This document shows, piece after piece, positions 34,641 to 43,724 of a stretch of DNA of 64,000 nucleotides (its first letter is position 1; every line of letters begins with the position of its first letter). Under the pieces are notes generated by a model. The model was given only the letters and a program-made list of their open reading frames with translations, was not told the origin of the DNA and ran no database searches. Source of the DNA: Nocardia sp. XZ_19_385. Lineage in GTDB: Bacteria > Actinomycetota > Actinomycetes > Mycobacteriales > Mycobacteriaceae. The translations under genes were made by a program, and so were the position numbers. Location of the stretch: contig NZ_JACVEE010000004.1 of assembly GCF_015355755.1 (NCBI RefSeq), positions 186,001 through 250,000 on the forward strand, written 5' to 3'.

Positions 34641-34809
34641 TTGTCGGTCGGTTTTCCGGATGGCAGGGTTATGGTGCTCGTCACGGTCACGAACTCGATC
34701 TTCTTGGAGGATGTGACAGTTGGGTTCTGCGCAAATATCCTCGAGGTGATCTTCACTCGGTCGGGGCCCGGTGTGGTGAGGATGCTGGAACCTAGATGTG
34801 GAGCCTTGC

Positions 34810-36918
34810 ATGACGCGTGACCTGCCCTTCGACGGCACTGAGGACACCGAGGTGGATGCGGCCGGGAGCGACACGGCCTATCGTGTGGCGACCGGTGTCG
34901 CGCGGGTGGCGCGGGCCGGTGCGTATGTCACCGGCGGCGCGCTGATCGCCTCCAACGGCGGCGGTACGCCCGCGCGTCCCGGGGATGCCCGCCTGGACAG
35001 CTTGAATACCGGCTGGGCGCACGGCGGCGATGCCGATCCCGACTCGGATGTGCCGAGCCCGACCGTCACCTTCCCGGACCCCGGTCCGAATTGGGTGCCA
35101 CCGGCGCCGCTGCATTCCCAGCAGACTCCGCCACCGCCGCCCGCGCCGCTGGAACACGCGCCGGCGGTCCCGGACTGGATGGAGCCGGACAGCCGCGCCT
35201 CCTGGAACCCCTCTGACGACCAGGGCCCGAGCTGGTACGGCCCCGAAACACCGGACGACTCTTCGACTCCCAGCTGGATGGACACCAGCACACCGTCCCG
35301 CCAGAACGAGTCCGGCTCGATGGATTGGCTGGACAACCCGGGCAACGGACTGCCCGGCCACAGCCCGTTCTCGCTGCCCGGTACGCAGGCGTTCAGCGGC
35401 TCGAACCCGTTCCTGCCCAAGTTTCCGACCTCGGGTGCGGCTGAGGACGTCGCTGTCGAGACGCCCGGCGGTTCGGCGGGCGACCGCTTCGACCCGGAGC
35501 TCGCCGATCAATTCGATCCGGCCGCGCTGCTCGGCTCGGGCGCCTGGGACAGCCCGTTCGACAGCGGCAGCGTGTTCGACGGTGTCGGCAACGGTTCCGA
35601 GTTCGGCGTCTTCTTCGGTGTCGACGCGAGCGCGGAACTGCACACCGAGTTCACCGTCGACTTCGGGATCAACGAGCAGGACGGGCTGTACCTGTTCACG
35701 CAGGCGAAGGTGGAGGCGGCCGCCCAGCTGTCGGTGAAGACGGCCGCGGGCACCAATGTCGGCGATCAGCTCGATCAGCTCTCCGACTGGATCGACAGCA
35801 AGCCGTCCGCGGGCACGGGCTCGGCGCGGACCACCAACGACCAAGCGGGATCGGCGAATTCGGGGATCGGCACCGGAACGGGCAACACGCACAGCTCGGC
35901 TGCCGCTCCGGCCGCCGCACAGCCCGCGGCCCCGGCCCTGGCTGCCCCCGCACCGGCTCCTGTCGCGCCCGCACCGGTCGCGCCAGCCGCACCGGCGCCC
36001 GTCGCACCGGCCGCCGCGCCCGCGCCGGTGGCGCACGCTCCTGTCGCTCCGGTCGCGGTCGCGCCCGCTGTCGCGGCGCCCGTGATGGTCCAGCCGGTGG
36101 CGGCGACCCCGCTGCAGACCACGATCCAGCCCGAGGCCGCGAGCACCCCGATCGCGAACGTGCTCACCGGACCGATCGGCGCCTCACCGCTGACCGCGCC
36201 CGCCGCGGTCGCACCCGCCTTGTTCGATCCACCAAAGCCGGCTCCGGCAACGAAGATCGACCCGCGCAACACCGATATCGGGCACACCGGCACCAGCCCG
36301 ATCACCAATGTGCCGACCACCGTGACCAACTCGGTCCCGGTGCCCTCGACCGGCGCCACCATCGACCCGACCACCGTGCGGACACCCGACCTGGGTGGCA
36401 TCACGAAGACCCCGGGCGCCACGGTGACAGTGCCGACCATCGACATAGACGGCACCCCCACCCGGATCCCCGGCGCGACGGTGACCCCGACCGCGCCGGC
36501 CACCAAGCCCGCTCCGACCATCGATCCGGACGGGACGAGGCCGAGCGTGCCGACCACGCAGCAGCCGACCCAGCCCAAGCCGGTCGACCCGACCCACACC
36601 CGGCCGACCGTCGACGTGCCCAGCACGGTGGATATCCCGACCGTCTCGGTGCCCACGCAGCAGCCGACGATGACGCACAGCATGACCGTGCCGACCGTCG
36701 ACATCGATCCGCCGTCGGTGCACGTCCCGACGCAGGCCCCGATCAAGCCGCCGCTGACGGCGAATCCGAAGCCGATCAGCGACAACGTCGATTACCAGGC
36801 CGCCCAGTACACCTCGCACAACGATCACCTGTTCGCCTCGGGGCTCTCGGGTGGTCTGCTGCCGCACCAGGATTCGATGCTGTCCCATCATGATGGGACA
36901 GACATCACGTTGGTGTAG
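34810..36918 (+). CDS. Large Pro/Ala/Thr-rich protein upstream of a dynamin-like GTPase
   Basis: 702 residues from ATG 34810 (GTG 34798 possible). Residues 1-230 are acidic and Pro/Trp-rich. About 230-310 form the only folded-looking part (FGVFFGVDASAELHTEFTVD, GLYLFTQAKVEAAAQLSVKT). 360-430 is an APAPVAP-type repeat, and the rest is Thr/Pro-rich with recurring PTVDI-type motifs (TVPTIDIDG, RPTVDVPS, TVPTVDIDPP). No signal peptide or membrane helix is clear. The next gene, 69 nt downstream, is a dynamin-like GTPase, an arrangement like iniB-iniA of mycobacteria, where a repetitive protein precedes the GTPase. I do not see the IniB N-terminal domain, so the likeness is positional only. Confidence 0.7.
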   Translation: MTRDLPFDGTEDTEVDAAGSDTAYRVATGVARVARAGAYVTGGALIASNGGGTPARPGDARLDSLNTGWAHGGDADPDSDVPSPTVTFPDPGPNWVPPAPLHSQQTPPPPPAPLEHAPAVPDWMEPDSRASWNPSDDQGPSWYGPETPDDSSTPSWMDTSTPSRQNESGSMDWLDNPGNGLPGHSPFSLPGTQAFSGSNPFLPKFPTSGAAEDVAVETPGGSAGDRFDPELADQFDPAALLGSGAWDSPFDSGSVFDGVGNGSEFGVFFGVDASAELHTEFTVDFGINEQDGLYLFTQAKVEAAAQLSVKTAAGTNVGDQLDQLSDWIDSKPSAGTGSARTTNDQAGSANSGIGTGTGNTHSSAAAPAAAQPAAPALAAPAPAPVAPAPVAPAAPAPVAPAAAPAPVAHAPVAPVAVAPAVAAPVMVQPVAATPLQTTIQPEAASTPIANVLTGPIGASPLTAPAAVAPALFDPPKPAPATKIDPRNTDIGHTGTSPITNVPTTVTNSVPVPSTGATIDPTTVRTPDLGGITKTPGATVTVPTIDIDGTPTRIPGATVTPTAPATKPAPTIDPDGTRPSVPTTQQPTQPKPVDPTHTRPTVDVPSTVDIPTVSVPTQQPTMTHSMTVPTVDIDPPSVHVPTQAPIKPPLTANPKPISDNVDYQAAQYTSHNDHLFASGLSGGLLPHQDSMLSHHDGTDITLV

Positions 36919-36987
36919 CTGTTCGAACGGGTATCAAGGGGTTCTACCTCGCGCACGCGACTGATGAAGCAAGAGTAAGGAGCAGGG

Positions 36988-38796
36988 TTGTCTGCCGCAG
37001 CAGGGCTGAAGGCCGCGACGGTGAAACATCCGGACGCGATGGCCCCGCTCATCCGGATTCTGGACGAACTGCGCGAGATGGCCCGGGCCGCGGGCCGCGA
37101 CGATCTCGGGGGCCGTTTGGGCATGGTGCGCGCGCGGGTCACCGACCCGCGCGTGCGCATGGTGGTCGCGGGTGAGCCGAAACACGGGGTGAGCACCCTG
37201 GTCAACAGCCTGGTCGGGGCGCCGGTGAGCGCCACCGACACGGCGTTGAGCGTGCCGGTGATCGTGGAGTACGGCCCGCAGGCCACCGCGAACCTGGTGA
37301 AGTCGAACGGCAACGGCCGCGTGGAACGCCAGGCGGTGGACCCGCTGAATCCGGGCCCCGCACTGGCCGCCCAGGGCGTGGTCCGGGCGGAGTTCACCGA
37401 GCCGAGTCCGCTGCTCGCCGATGGCATCGTGGTGATGGATGCCCCGGGCACGGCGGGCGACGAGCACACCAAGTGGTCGATGATCGCCGCCGCCGACACC
37501 GTTTTGTACGTGGTGGACGCGAGCCGGGAACTGACGCCCGCGCAGCTGGAGCATCTGCAACGGATCCATCAGCTGTGCCCGACGGTGATCTGCGTGCTCA
37601 ACAAGATCGACCGTTTCCCGCAGTGGTCGCATGTGCAGCAGCGCAATCGCGATCTGCTCGACGCGGCCGGTCTCGGGTTCGCGGTGGCGCCGGTGTCGGC
37701 ACTGCTGCACCTCGAGGCCGAGACCTCGGGTAACTACCAGCGCGACATCGAATCCGGGATGCCGCAGCTCATCGATCATCTGCGTGACTATGTGGTCTCG
37801 CGTGCCGACGCCGTGGCGATCGAAGCGGCGGTGCGCGATATCCGGCTGGTCACCGATCATCTGGCGGTCACGGTGCGCTCCGAAGCCGAGGCACTGCGCG
37901 ATCCACGCCGCCGCGCGGAGATCACCGAGCAGCTGCTGGCCGCCCGCAATCTGGCCGACGAGTTGCGCCAGCGCACCGCCAACTGGCAGGTCACGCTGGT
38001 CGACGGCAGTACCGAGCTGATGGCCGATATCGAACACGATCTGCGGCACCGGCTGCGCAGCCTGGTGCGCGACGCCGAAGCCGAGATCGCGCAGACCGAT
38101 CCGGCCCGGGGCTGGAAGGATTTCGGCACCGAACTCGACGCGCGCATCTGTGAGGCCGTGGAAGAGAACTTCGTGATGGCGCATTACCGGTCGATGGAGT
38201 TGTGTGAGCAGGTGGCCGCGAAGTTCCCGGCCGATCACCGCACGCCGCCGCTGCCGGATCTGCGCTTGGAGAACCCGGGCGAGGTACTGGAACCGGTCGC
38301 GCCGCTGGACACCTTGGAAAGCGCGAAAGTCAGTGTCACGCAGCCACTTCTGTCCGGCCTGCTGCGCGCCTACGGCGGCATCCTGATGGTCGGCCTGGCC
38401 ACCAGCCTGCTCGGAATGGGGCTGGTGAACGTGTACTCGGCCAGCGCGGGTGTGCTGCTCGGCGTGAACGCGCTGTGGGACGACCGCAAGAGCCGCAAGC
38501 AACGCCGCCGCGCCGAAGCCAAGGTCGCTGTCGCCCGGCTGATGGACGACGTGATCTTCCAGGTGAGCAAGGAATCGCGAAACCGCTTGCGCGCCATGCA
38601 ACGTGCGTTGCGCGATCACTTCACCGACATCGCCGCCGACACCGCGCGCACCGCCGACACGTCGCTGCGTGCGGCCGAGGAGGCCTACGGCAAGTACGGT
38701 GACCGCCGCGAGGAGCGCATCGCCGAACTCGACGGACGGATGAGCACGCTCCGCGCTGTCCGCGAACGCGCCGAAGCCCTCGTCGCGGCCGCCTAG
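36988..38796 (+). CDS. Dynamin-like GTPase (IniA/IniC type) with altered P-loop
   Basis: 602 residues. The GTPase part has GEPKHGVSTLVN (62-73) as G1, MDAPGTAGDEH as G3 (150-160) and LNKIDRF as G4 (204-210). A canonical G1 reads GxxxxGK[ST]; here Lys is Val68 (codon GTG, 37189-37191), and a Lys sits three residues earlier. A long helical stalk follows, then a hydrophobic paddle (AYGGILMVGLATSLLGMGLV, about 460-480) and a final coiled coil. Bacterial dynamin-like proteins of this kind remodel the cell membrane, and IniA protects mycobacteria against cell-wall drugs. The TTG start at 36988 follows AAGGAG. The gene ends 1 nt from the convergent trehalase. Confidence 0.88.
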   Translation: MSAAAGLKAATVKHPDAMAPLIRILDELREMARAAGRDDLGGRLGMVRARVTDPRVRMVVAGEPKHGVSTLVNSLVGAPVSATDTALSVPVIVEYGPQATANLVKSNGNGRVERQAVDPLNPGPALAAQGVVRAEFTEPSPLLADGIVVMDAPGTAGDEHTKWSMIAAADTVLYVVDASRELTPAQLEHLQRIHQLCPTVICVLNKIDRFPQWSHVQQRNRDLLDAAGLGFAVAPVSALLHLEAETSGNYQRDIESGMPQLIDHLRDYVVSRADAVAIEAAVRDIRLVTDHLAVTVRSEAEALRDPRRRAEITEQLLAARNLADELRQRTANWQVTLVDGSTELMADIEHDLRHRLRSLVRDAEAEIAQTDPARGWKDFGTELDARICEAVEENFVMAHYRSMELCEQVAAKFPADHRTPPLPDLRLENPGEVLEPVAPLDTLESAKVSVTQPLLSGLLRAYGGILMVGLATSLLGMGLVNVYSASAGVLLGVNALWDDRKSRKQRRRAEAKVAVARLMDDVIFQVSKESRNRLRAMQRALRDHFTDIAADTARTADTSLRAAEEAYGKYGDRREERIAELDGRMSTLRAVRERAEALVAAA

Positions 38797-38797
38797 C

Positions 38798-40777
38798 TCA
38801 CCCGGGGTTGTTCGCAGGCGTATTGGCCGGCTGGAAGTTCACCGCGCTGTGCGTCTGCTCCGCCCGGATGACGTGGGTGACGGCGTTGATCAGCGCCAGA
38901 TGCGTGAACGCCTGGGGGAAGTTCCCCAGGTGCCGCCCGCTGCGCGAATCGATCTCCTCCGCGTACAGCCGCAACGGGCTGGCATACCCGAGCAGTCGCT
39001 CGCACAGTTGCTTGGCCCTGGGCAACTCGCCGATTTCCACCAGCGCCGACACCAGCCAGAACGAGCAGATGGTGAAAGTGCCTTCGGCACCGGACAATCC
39101 GTCGTCGGTGGTCTCGGTGCGGTAGCGCAGCACCAGCCCGTTCTCGGTGAGCCGGTCGGCGATGGCGAGCACGGTGGCGCGCACCCGGTGATCGTCGGGC
39201 GGCAGGAAACGCAGCAGCACCACCAGAAGTAGTGAGGCGTCCAAGGTTTCGCCGCCGTAGGTCTGGGTGAAGACCCCCTCGCTGGTCACGCCGTGTTCGA
39301 GGATGTCGGCCTTGATCTCCTCGGCGATGGCGTACCACTCGGCGGCATGCCGCAGTTGGCCGTGCATTTCGGCCAGTTTCGCACCGCGGTCCAGCGCCAC
39401 CCAGCACATCACCTTCGAGGAGGTGAAATGCTGTGGCTCGCCGCGTACTTCCCAGATTCCCCGATCGGGCTTCTGCCAGTTCGCGATGGCCGCGTGTACC
39501 TGACGTTCCAGCAGCGGCCACAGCGTTTCCGGTACCTGCTGGCGCGATTTCACGTGCAGGTACACCGAATCCAGCATGGTGCCCCAGATGTCGTGCTGGT
39601 CCTGGTTGTAGGCGCCGTTTCCGATCCGAACCGGAGTGGCTCCGTTATAGCCGTGCAGGTTGTCGAGGGTGGTCTCGGTGATGACGCGCTCGCCCCCGAT
39701 CCCGTAAAGAACCTGCAGCGGAACGGGTTTGCCGTCGTCGTCGGTGGTGGCGTCGTTGAGGAAGGCGAAGAAGTCGTCGGCCTCCCGGTCCAGCCCGAGG
39801 GTGTAGAGGCCCCACAGCGCGAAGCTGGAGTCGCGCACCCAGCTGTAGCGGTAGTCCCAGTTGCGTTGTCCGCCCGGGGTTTCCGGGAGCGAAGTAGTGG
39901 CGGCGGCCATCAGTGCGCCGGTCGGAGCGTAGGTCAAGCCCTTCAAGGTGAGGGCGCTGCGCTGTAAGTAGTTGCGCCACGGGTGATCCGGGAATGTGCC
40001 GAGGGTGATCCACTGGCGCCAGGACTCCGTGGTCGCCCACATCTTCTTCGCGGCTTCGTCGAAGCTGCGCGGGGCCGGCAGGTCCGACCACGTCAACGCC
40101 ACGAAAACCTCGTCGCCCTCCTTCATCCGGGTGCGCGCGCGAGCCTCGCGGCCCTGCAGCCCCAACCGTAAATCGGTGGTCAGCACCAGCGTCGGTCCCG
40201 CGCTCGGATCGTCGCTGCGGACAGCGGTGGCCTCCTCGTACACCTTGCCGGTGTACTCCCAGCGGGCGGTGGCGCGGTGATAGTCGAAAGCCGGTTCGCA
40301 GCTCATCTCCAGATTGACCGTGCCGCTCACGCATCGCACGGTGCGCAGCAGCATGTGCTCGGCATCCCAGTCCATCGGCGTCCGGCGGTGCGTGCGGCTG
40401 CGCTGATCGTTGTTGTGCCACGGGCCCAGCACCAGCGCGTCCCGCACGATCAGCCAGCCGGTCTGGGTCTGCCAGGTGGTTTCCAGGATCATGCCGCCGG
40501 GCAGGTAGCGCCGCGCGGCAGGCTCGTTGACCCCGTACGGCCCGATTCGGAAATGGCCCGCGCTGCGATCCAGCATGGCGCCGAAAATGCTCGGAGAATC
40601 GGGGCGGGGCACACACATCCACTCGACCGCGCCGTTGGCGGCGATCAGGCAGGTGCTCTCGCAATCGGAGAGGAAGGCGTAGTCGTCGATGGGCGGATAG
40701 TTGCCACGGTGGCTCAGCTGGGTCATTGCTGTGGGGACCGGTAGATCCGCGGGTTCGTGCTCTCCGGATGACGCCAT
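38798..40777 (-). CDS. GH15 trehalase/glucoamylase
   Basis: 659-residue glycoside hydrolase family 15 enzyme. It has the N-terminal YPPIDDYAFLSDCESTCLIA, the catalytic-domain NWDYRYSWVRDSSFALWGLY and the probable general acid Glu in GIWEVRGEPQHFTSSKVMCW. The gene at this place in mycobacteria is a GH15 trehalase that splits trehalose into two glucose units in the cytosol; I infer the same substrate. Family length is full. ATG 40777 is used; an in-frame start 17 codons later (TQLSHRGNYPP) is possible. Confidence 0.92.
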   Translation of the reverse strand: MASSGEHEPADLPVPTAMTQLSHRGNYPPIDDYAFLSDCESTCLIAANGAVEWMCVPRPDSPSIFGAMLDRSAGHFRIGPYGVNEPAARRYLPGGMILETTWQTQTGWLIVRDALVLGPWHNNDQRSRTHRRTPMDWDAEHMLLRTVRCVSGTVNLEMSCEPAFDYHRATARWEYTGKVYEEATAVRSDDPSAGPTLVLTTDLRLGLQGREARARTRMKEGDEVFVALTWSDLPAPRSFDEAAKKMWATTESWRQWITLGTFPDHPWRNYLQRSALTLKGLTYAPTGALMAAATTSLPETPGGQRNWDYRYSWVRDSSFALWGLYTLGLDREADDFFAFLNDATTDDDGKPVPLQVLYGIGGERVITETTLDNLHGYNGATPVRIGNGAYNQDQHDIWGTMLDSVYLHVKSRQQVPETLWPLLERQVHAAIANWQKPDRGIWEVRGEPQHFTSSKVMCWVALDRGAKLAEMHGQLRHAAEWYAIAEEIKADILEHGVTSEGVFTQTYGGETLDASLLLVVLLRFLPPDDHRVRATVLAIADRLTENGLVLRYRTETTDDGLSGAEGTFTICSFWLVSALVEIGELPRAKQLCERLLGYASPLRLYAEEIDSRSGRHLGNFPQAFTHLALINAVTHVIRAEQTHSAVNFQPANTPANNPG

Positions 40778-40879
40778 ATCTCATCTTGGGGCCGCTGCCG
40801 CCGTGACGTCCACTACCTATGGCGAATTCGACTACCACCCCCGAGTCCGCGCTGTTCGCCTGCTCTCAGGATCAGCTAC

Positions 40880-40885
40880 TAGGCT
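40880..40885 (+). promoter_or_regulatory. -10 box (TAGGCT), leaderless 98-aa membrane gene
   Basis: TAGGCT ends 6 nt before GTG 40892, with no Shine-Dalgarno sequence between. Confidence 0.45.
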
Positions 40886-40891
40886 GACTGC

Positions 40892-41188
40892 GTGCAGAGC
40901 ATCGCAGGATGGTGGGACAGCTTCGAGCTGTGGGTCGCGGGATTGCCGTTCATCCCACAGTTCCTCGTCGTGCTGGTCGGCATGGTCCCGATCAGTTTCG
41001 CCATCGCCTACCTGCTGGACCGCGCCGTGCGCCTGGCGATGGCGCTACTCGGCCGCAACCGCGCCGCCGCCGCGACCCAGGCCGCCGAGGCCGCCGAACT
41101 CGCCTTCGCCGCCGATTTCGTCGGCCCGGATCTGCGGGTCCCCGCGGATCTGGCAGCGCTCGAGCACGCGCAGAGCGGGGTCCGCTGA
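40892..41188 (+). CDS. 98-aa single-span membrane protein
   Basis: Starts at GTG 40892. It has an amphipathic start (MQSIAGWWDSFELWVAGLPF), one or two hydrophobic spans (FLVVLVGMVPISFAIAYLLD) and an Ala/Glu-rich cytoplasmic helix to the end. The stop overlaps the ATG of a 25-residue membrane peptide (TGATG). A short unnamed membrane protein also lies near the trehalase gene in mycobacteria, as far as I recall. No function known. Confidence 0.7.
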   Translation: MQSIAGWWDSFELWVAGLPFIPQFLVVLVGMVPISFAIAYLLDRAVRLAMALLGRNRAAAATQAAEAAELAFAADFVGPDLRVPADLAALEHAQSGVR

Positions 41189-41265
41189 TGCCACGTTCCC
41201 GTGTACAGCTCGCCCTGATCGCTCTGCTCGTGCTCGTCGTCCTGGCTTGGCTCTTTACGAGGTAG
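41188..41265 (+). CDS. 25-aa hydrophobic membrane peptide
   Basis: ATG 41188 overlaps the stop of the preceding gene (TGATG). The peptide MPRSRVQLALIALLVLVVLA plus WLFTR is one hydrophobic span framed by basic residues. Its last 11 nt overlap the convergent M48 protease gene. Translational coupling and the clean single-span pattern support it; it is too short for family assignment. Confidence 0.6.
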   Translation: MPRSRVQLALIALLVLVVLAWLFTR

Positions 41266-42316
41266 GCCCGCCGGTGCGCCAATCGTTGAGGCGCTTACCG
41301 AGCTTGGTGACGGTGTCGCCCACTTCCTGACCCACGGTGCTCACCGCGGCCCCGACGTCCTTGCCCAGGTTGCGCACCGTACGGATCAGCGGATCCTCGG
41401 ACTCGTCGAAGCTCTGCTTGTAATTGCGTGCCGCTTCCTTGATCTCCTCGCTGATCCGGGCGTTCTTGTCGGTGTCGCGATGCGGATAGTGGCCGTGGAT
41501 GATCCGGTCGTACTCCCCGGACTGGATCCAGCGCCGCAGCTCGGCCGCCCGCAGCACCGAGAACGGATGCGACTGCAATTCCAGATTGAGCAGCTTGAGC
41601 ACGCCGTCGCGCAGATCGCCGGAGCGTTCGTAGTCGTCGGCCTGGGCCAGGAAGGCGCCGTGGTTCATTTCCTTGACCCAGGTGCCGCCGGCGGTCTTCA
41701 TGTGTACCCGGACCGAGGCGTCCACGTCCTGTCCGCACAGCAGCCCGGCCCGGTCGCCGGACAGCTCGGATTTGCGGCTCCATTCCATCAAGGCCGCGAC
41801 GATCGCGCGTAAAGCCCAGCCGCCCACCGGCATCCAGCCGATATTGGCCGAGATGCGCAGCAGATGCATGAGCATGGTGCGGTAGACCGCGTGCCCGGAC
41901 AGCGCGTGCCCGAGCTCGTGGCCGATCACGAACCGCAGCTCCTCGGTGTCCATCAGGTCGATGAGGCCGGTGGTGAGCACGATGAACGGCCGGTCCATGC
42001 CGATGGTCAGCGCGTTCACCTGCGGGCTCTGCAGCACGAACATCTCGGGTGTGGTGCGTGCGTCCAGGATTTCCACGCAGTCCTCCCGCAGCTGGTGCAG
42101 GGCGCGGAACTGGCGTTCGTCCACCCGGACCGCCGTGGCCAGGTAGAGCAGCCGGTGCTGGCGTTCCTGCAACAGCCCGGACAGGGTGCGCAAAACGGTG
42201 TCGAAGCCGGCCAGGGAACGCAGCGTCACCAGGGCGGTGCGGTCCGCGGGATGCTCCCAGGCGCGGGTGCTGATGCCGGGCAACCGGGTGCGGATGCGGT
42301 CCGGACTTATGGTCAT
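41255..42316 (-). CDS. M48-family zinc metalloprotease
   Basis: 353 residues. The zinc motif is VIGHELGHALSGHAVYR (about 132-148), with the third ligand Glu probably in RKSELSGDRAGLL. Upstream, VNALTIGMDRPFIVLTTGLI is typical of the M48 fold. A hydrophobic stretch follows the zinc motif (WMPVGGWALRAIVAALMEW). The 60-residue C-terminus is helical (DVGAAVSTVGQEVGDTVTKL). It probably degrades membrane or damaged proteins. It overlaps the convergent 25-aa peptide gene by 11 nt. Confidence 0.88.
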   Translation of the reverse strand: MTISPDRIRTRLPGISTRAWEHPADRTALVTLRSLAGFDTVLRTLSGLLQERQHRLLYLATAVRVDERQFRALHQLREDCVEILDARTTPEMFVLQSPQVNALTIGMDRPFIVLTTGLIDLMDTEELRFVIGHELGHALSGHAVYRTMLMHLLRISANIGWMPVGGWALRAIVAALMEWSRKSELSGDRAGLLCGQDVDASVRVHMKTAGGTWVKEMNHGAFLAQADDYERSGDLRDGVLKLLNLELQSHPFSVLRAAELRRWIQSGEYDRIIHGHYPHRDTDKNARISEEIKEAARNYKQSFDESEDPLIRTVRNLGKDVGAAVSTVGQEVGDTVTKLGKRLNDWRTGGPTS

Positions 42317-42368
42317 TGAGTTGTACCCCCGTGCTAGATCGGATTCGAGAGGCGACGTGCGCCTCTGC

Positions 42369-42374
42369 TACAGT
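42369..42374 (+). promoter_or_regulatory. -10 box (TACAGT) of the sulfate-uptake leader
   Basis: TACAGT ends 6 nt before GTG 42381, so the transcript should begin at the leader-peptide start codon. A TTCGAG at 42344 may be a poor -35. Confidence 0.5.
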
Positions 42375-42380
42375 CTGCCT

Positions 42381-42470
42381 GTGTCTACGAGTGTCGTCCC
42401 GCGGGTCCGCCATGAACTGGCGTTGATCGCGGTCGGCAATCTCGCGGTCGCGGACATCCTCTGTCGCTGA
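42381..42470 (+). CDS. 29-aa leaderless leader peptide upstream of sulfate transporter genes
   Basis: GTG 42381 to TGA 42470: STSVVPRVRHELALIAVGN then LAVADILCR. The only Cys is the second-last residue, right before the stop. Mycobacteria have leaderless short ORFs ending in Cys codons before cysteine/sulfate genes, where ribosome stalling under low cysteine opens the downstream gene; one such leader family lies just before subI in M. smegmatis. Position, leaderless start and the terminal Cys match that pattern, though with one Cys codon rather than a run. It should act as a sensor of cysteinyl-tRNA for the subI operon 198 nt downstream. Confidence 0.7.
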   Translation: MSTSVVPRVRHELALIAVGNLAVADILCR

Positions 42471-42519
42471 TCGGCGACCGGATTTCGCCGCGCGTTCCTG
42501 CCTTCTAGACCGGCGCGCT

Positions 42520-42658
42520 CCTTTCGCGGCATATCCGAACCCCGACGGCCTATCGGCCGAAGTCGCGCCACTGTCCGCGTATCCGCGCGGCAGGTCTACC
42601 GATTTCTAGTCTTCGCTCCGCCATGATTCCCAGAACGGAAATGGCGGTCCCAGAAAGG
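42520..42658 (+). promoter_or_regulatory. Possible attenuator: anti-Shine-Dalgarno pairing before subI
   Basis: CCTTTC at 42520-42525 is complementary to GAAAGG at 42653-42658, the ribosome-binding site of subI (9 nt before ATG 42668). Pairing would hide the site when the leader is translated normally. This is a simple visual pairing and was not folded. Confidence 0.3.
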
Positions 42659-42667
42659 TCCACCCGG

Positions 42668-43714
42668 ATGTCTCGCAATTCTTGGCTCTCCTCGCGCCGC
42701 CGTTTTGCCGCGGTCGCGCTCACCACCCTCGCGGCCGTGACCCTGTCCGCGTGCGGCGGTGGAGCCAGCGACTCGGTGGGCGGCGATGCCGCCGACGGTA
42801 GCGGCGGCACGCTGAACCTCTACGCCTACGCGGTCCCGAAGCCGGGCTTCGACAAGGTCGTGCCCGAATTCAACAAGACCGAGAAGGGCAAGGGCGTCTC
42901 CATCCTCCCCTCCTACGGCGCCTCGGGTGATCAGTCCCGCAAGGTCAAGGACGGCGCCGAGGCCGACGTGGTGAACTTCTCCGTCGAACCCGACATCACC
43001 CGCCTGGTGGACGCCGGACTGGTGGACGCCGACTGGAACGCCGGCGCCACCAAGGGCATCCCGTTCGGTTCCGTGGTCGCCATCGTGGTCCGCAAGGGCA
43101 ACCCCAAGGGCATCAAGGACTGGGATGACCTGCTCAAGCCGGGCGTCGAGGTGGTCACCCCGAACCCGTTCAGCTCCGGGTCGGCCAAGTGGAACCTGCT
43201 CGCGCCGTACGCGGCCAAGTCCGACGGCGGCAAGAACCCGCAGGCCGGTCTGGACTACCTGAGCCAGCTCATCTCCAAGGAACACGTCAAGGTGCAGCCG
43301 AAGTCCGGCCGCGAAGCCACCGAGACCTTCTTGCAGGGCACCGGTGACGTGCTGCTGAGCTACGAGAACGAGGCCCTCTTCTCCGAGCGCAACGGCGATC
43401 CGATCGAGCACGTCATCCCGCCGACCACGTTCAAGATCGAGAACCCGGTCGCGGTGCTCGAGACCAGCAAGAACCAGGAGAAGGCCGTCGCCTTCCGCGA
43501 CTTCCTGTTCACCCCGGCCGGCCAGAAGGCCTGGGCCCAGGCCGGCTTCCGCCCGGTCGATCCGCAGGTCGCCGCCGAGTTCGCCAAGGACTTCCCGACC
43601 CCGGGCAAGCTGTGGACCATCGATGACCTCGGCGGCTGGAAGACGGTCGACAAGGAACTCTTCGCGGCCAACACCGGTTCGGTCGCGGTCATCTACGACA
43701 AGGCCACCAAGTAG
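42668..43714 (+). CDS. subI: Sulfate-binding lipoprotein
   Basis: 348 residues. A basic signal peptide (MSRNSWLSSRRRFAAVALTT) ends in a lipobox LSAC, so the protein is anchored outside the membrane. The body is a sulfate/thiosulfate-binding protein: FSVEPDITRLVDAGLVDADW, ATKGIPFGSVVAIVVRKGNP and KPGVEVVTPNPFSSGSAKWN, the latter the family's signature sulfate-site region. ATG 42668 is chosen over 42623 because GAAAGG lies 9 nt upstream and the signal peptide then has the normal length. First gene of the sulfate importer, 79 nt before cysT with a hairpin between. Confidence 0.94.
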   Translation: MSRNSWLSSRRRFAAVALTTLAAVTLSACGGGASDSVGGDAADGSGGTLNLYAYAVPKPGFDKVVPEFNKTEKGKGVSILPSYGASGDQSRKVKDGAEADVVNFSVEPDITRLVDAGLVDADWNAGATKGIPFGSVVAIVVRKGNPKGIKDWDDLLKPGVEVVTPNPFSSGSAKWNLLAPYAAKSDGGKNPQAGLDYLSQLISKEHVKVQPKSGREATETFLQGTGDVLLSYENEALFSERNGDPIEHVIPPTTFKIENPVAVLETSKNQEKAVAFRDFLFTPAGQKAWAQAGFRPVDPQVAAEFAKDFPTPGKLWTIDDLGGWKTVDKELFAANTGSVAVIYDKATK

Positions 43715-43724
43715 CGAGACCCGA

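Noticed and set aside
36921..36928. SOS (LexA) box at GTTCGAAC
   Set aside because: The actinobacterial box needs CGAAC-N4-GTTCG; here the half-sites have no spacer and the wrong order.
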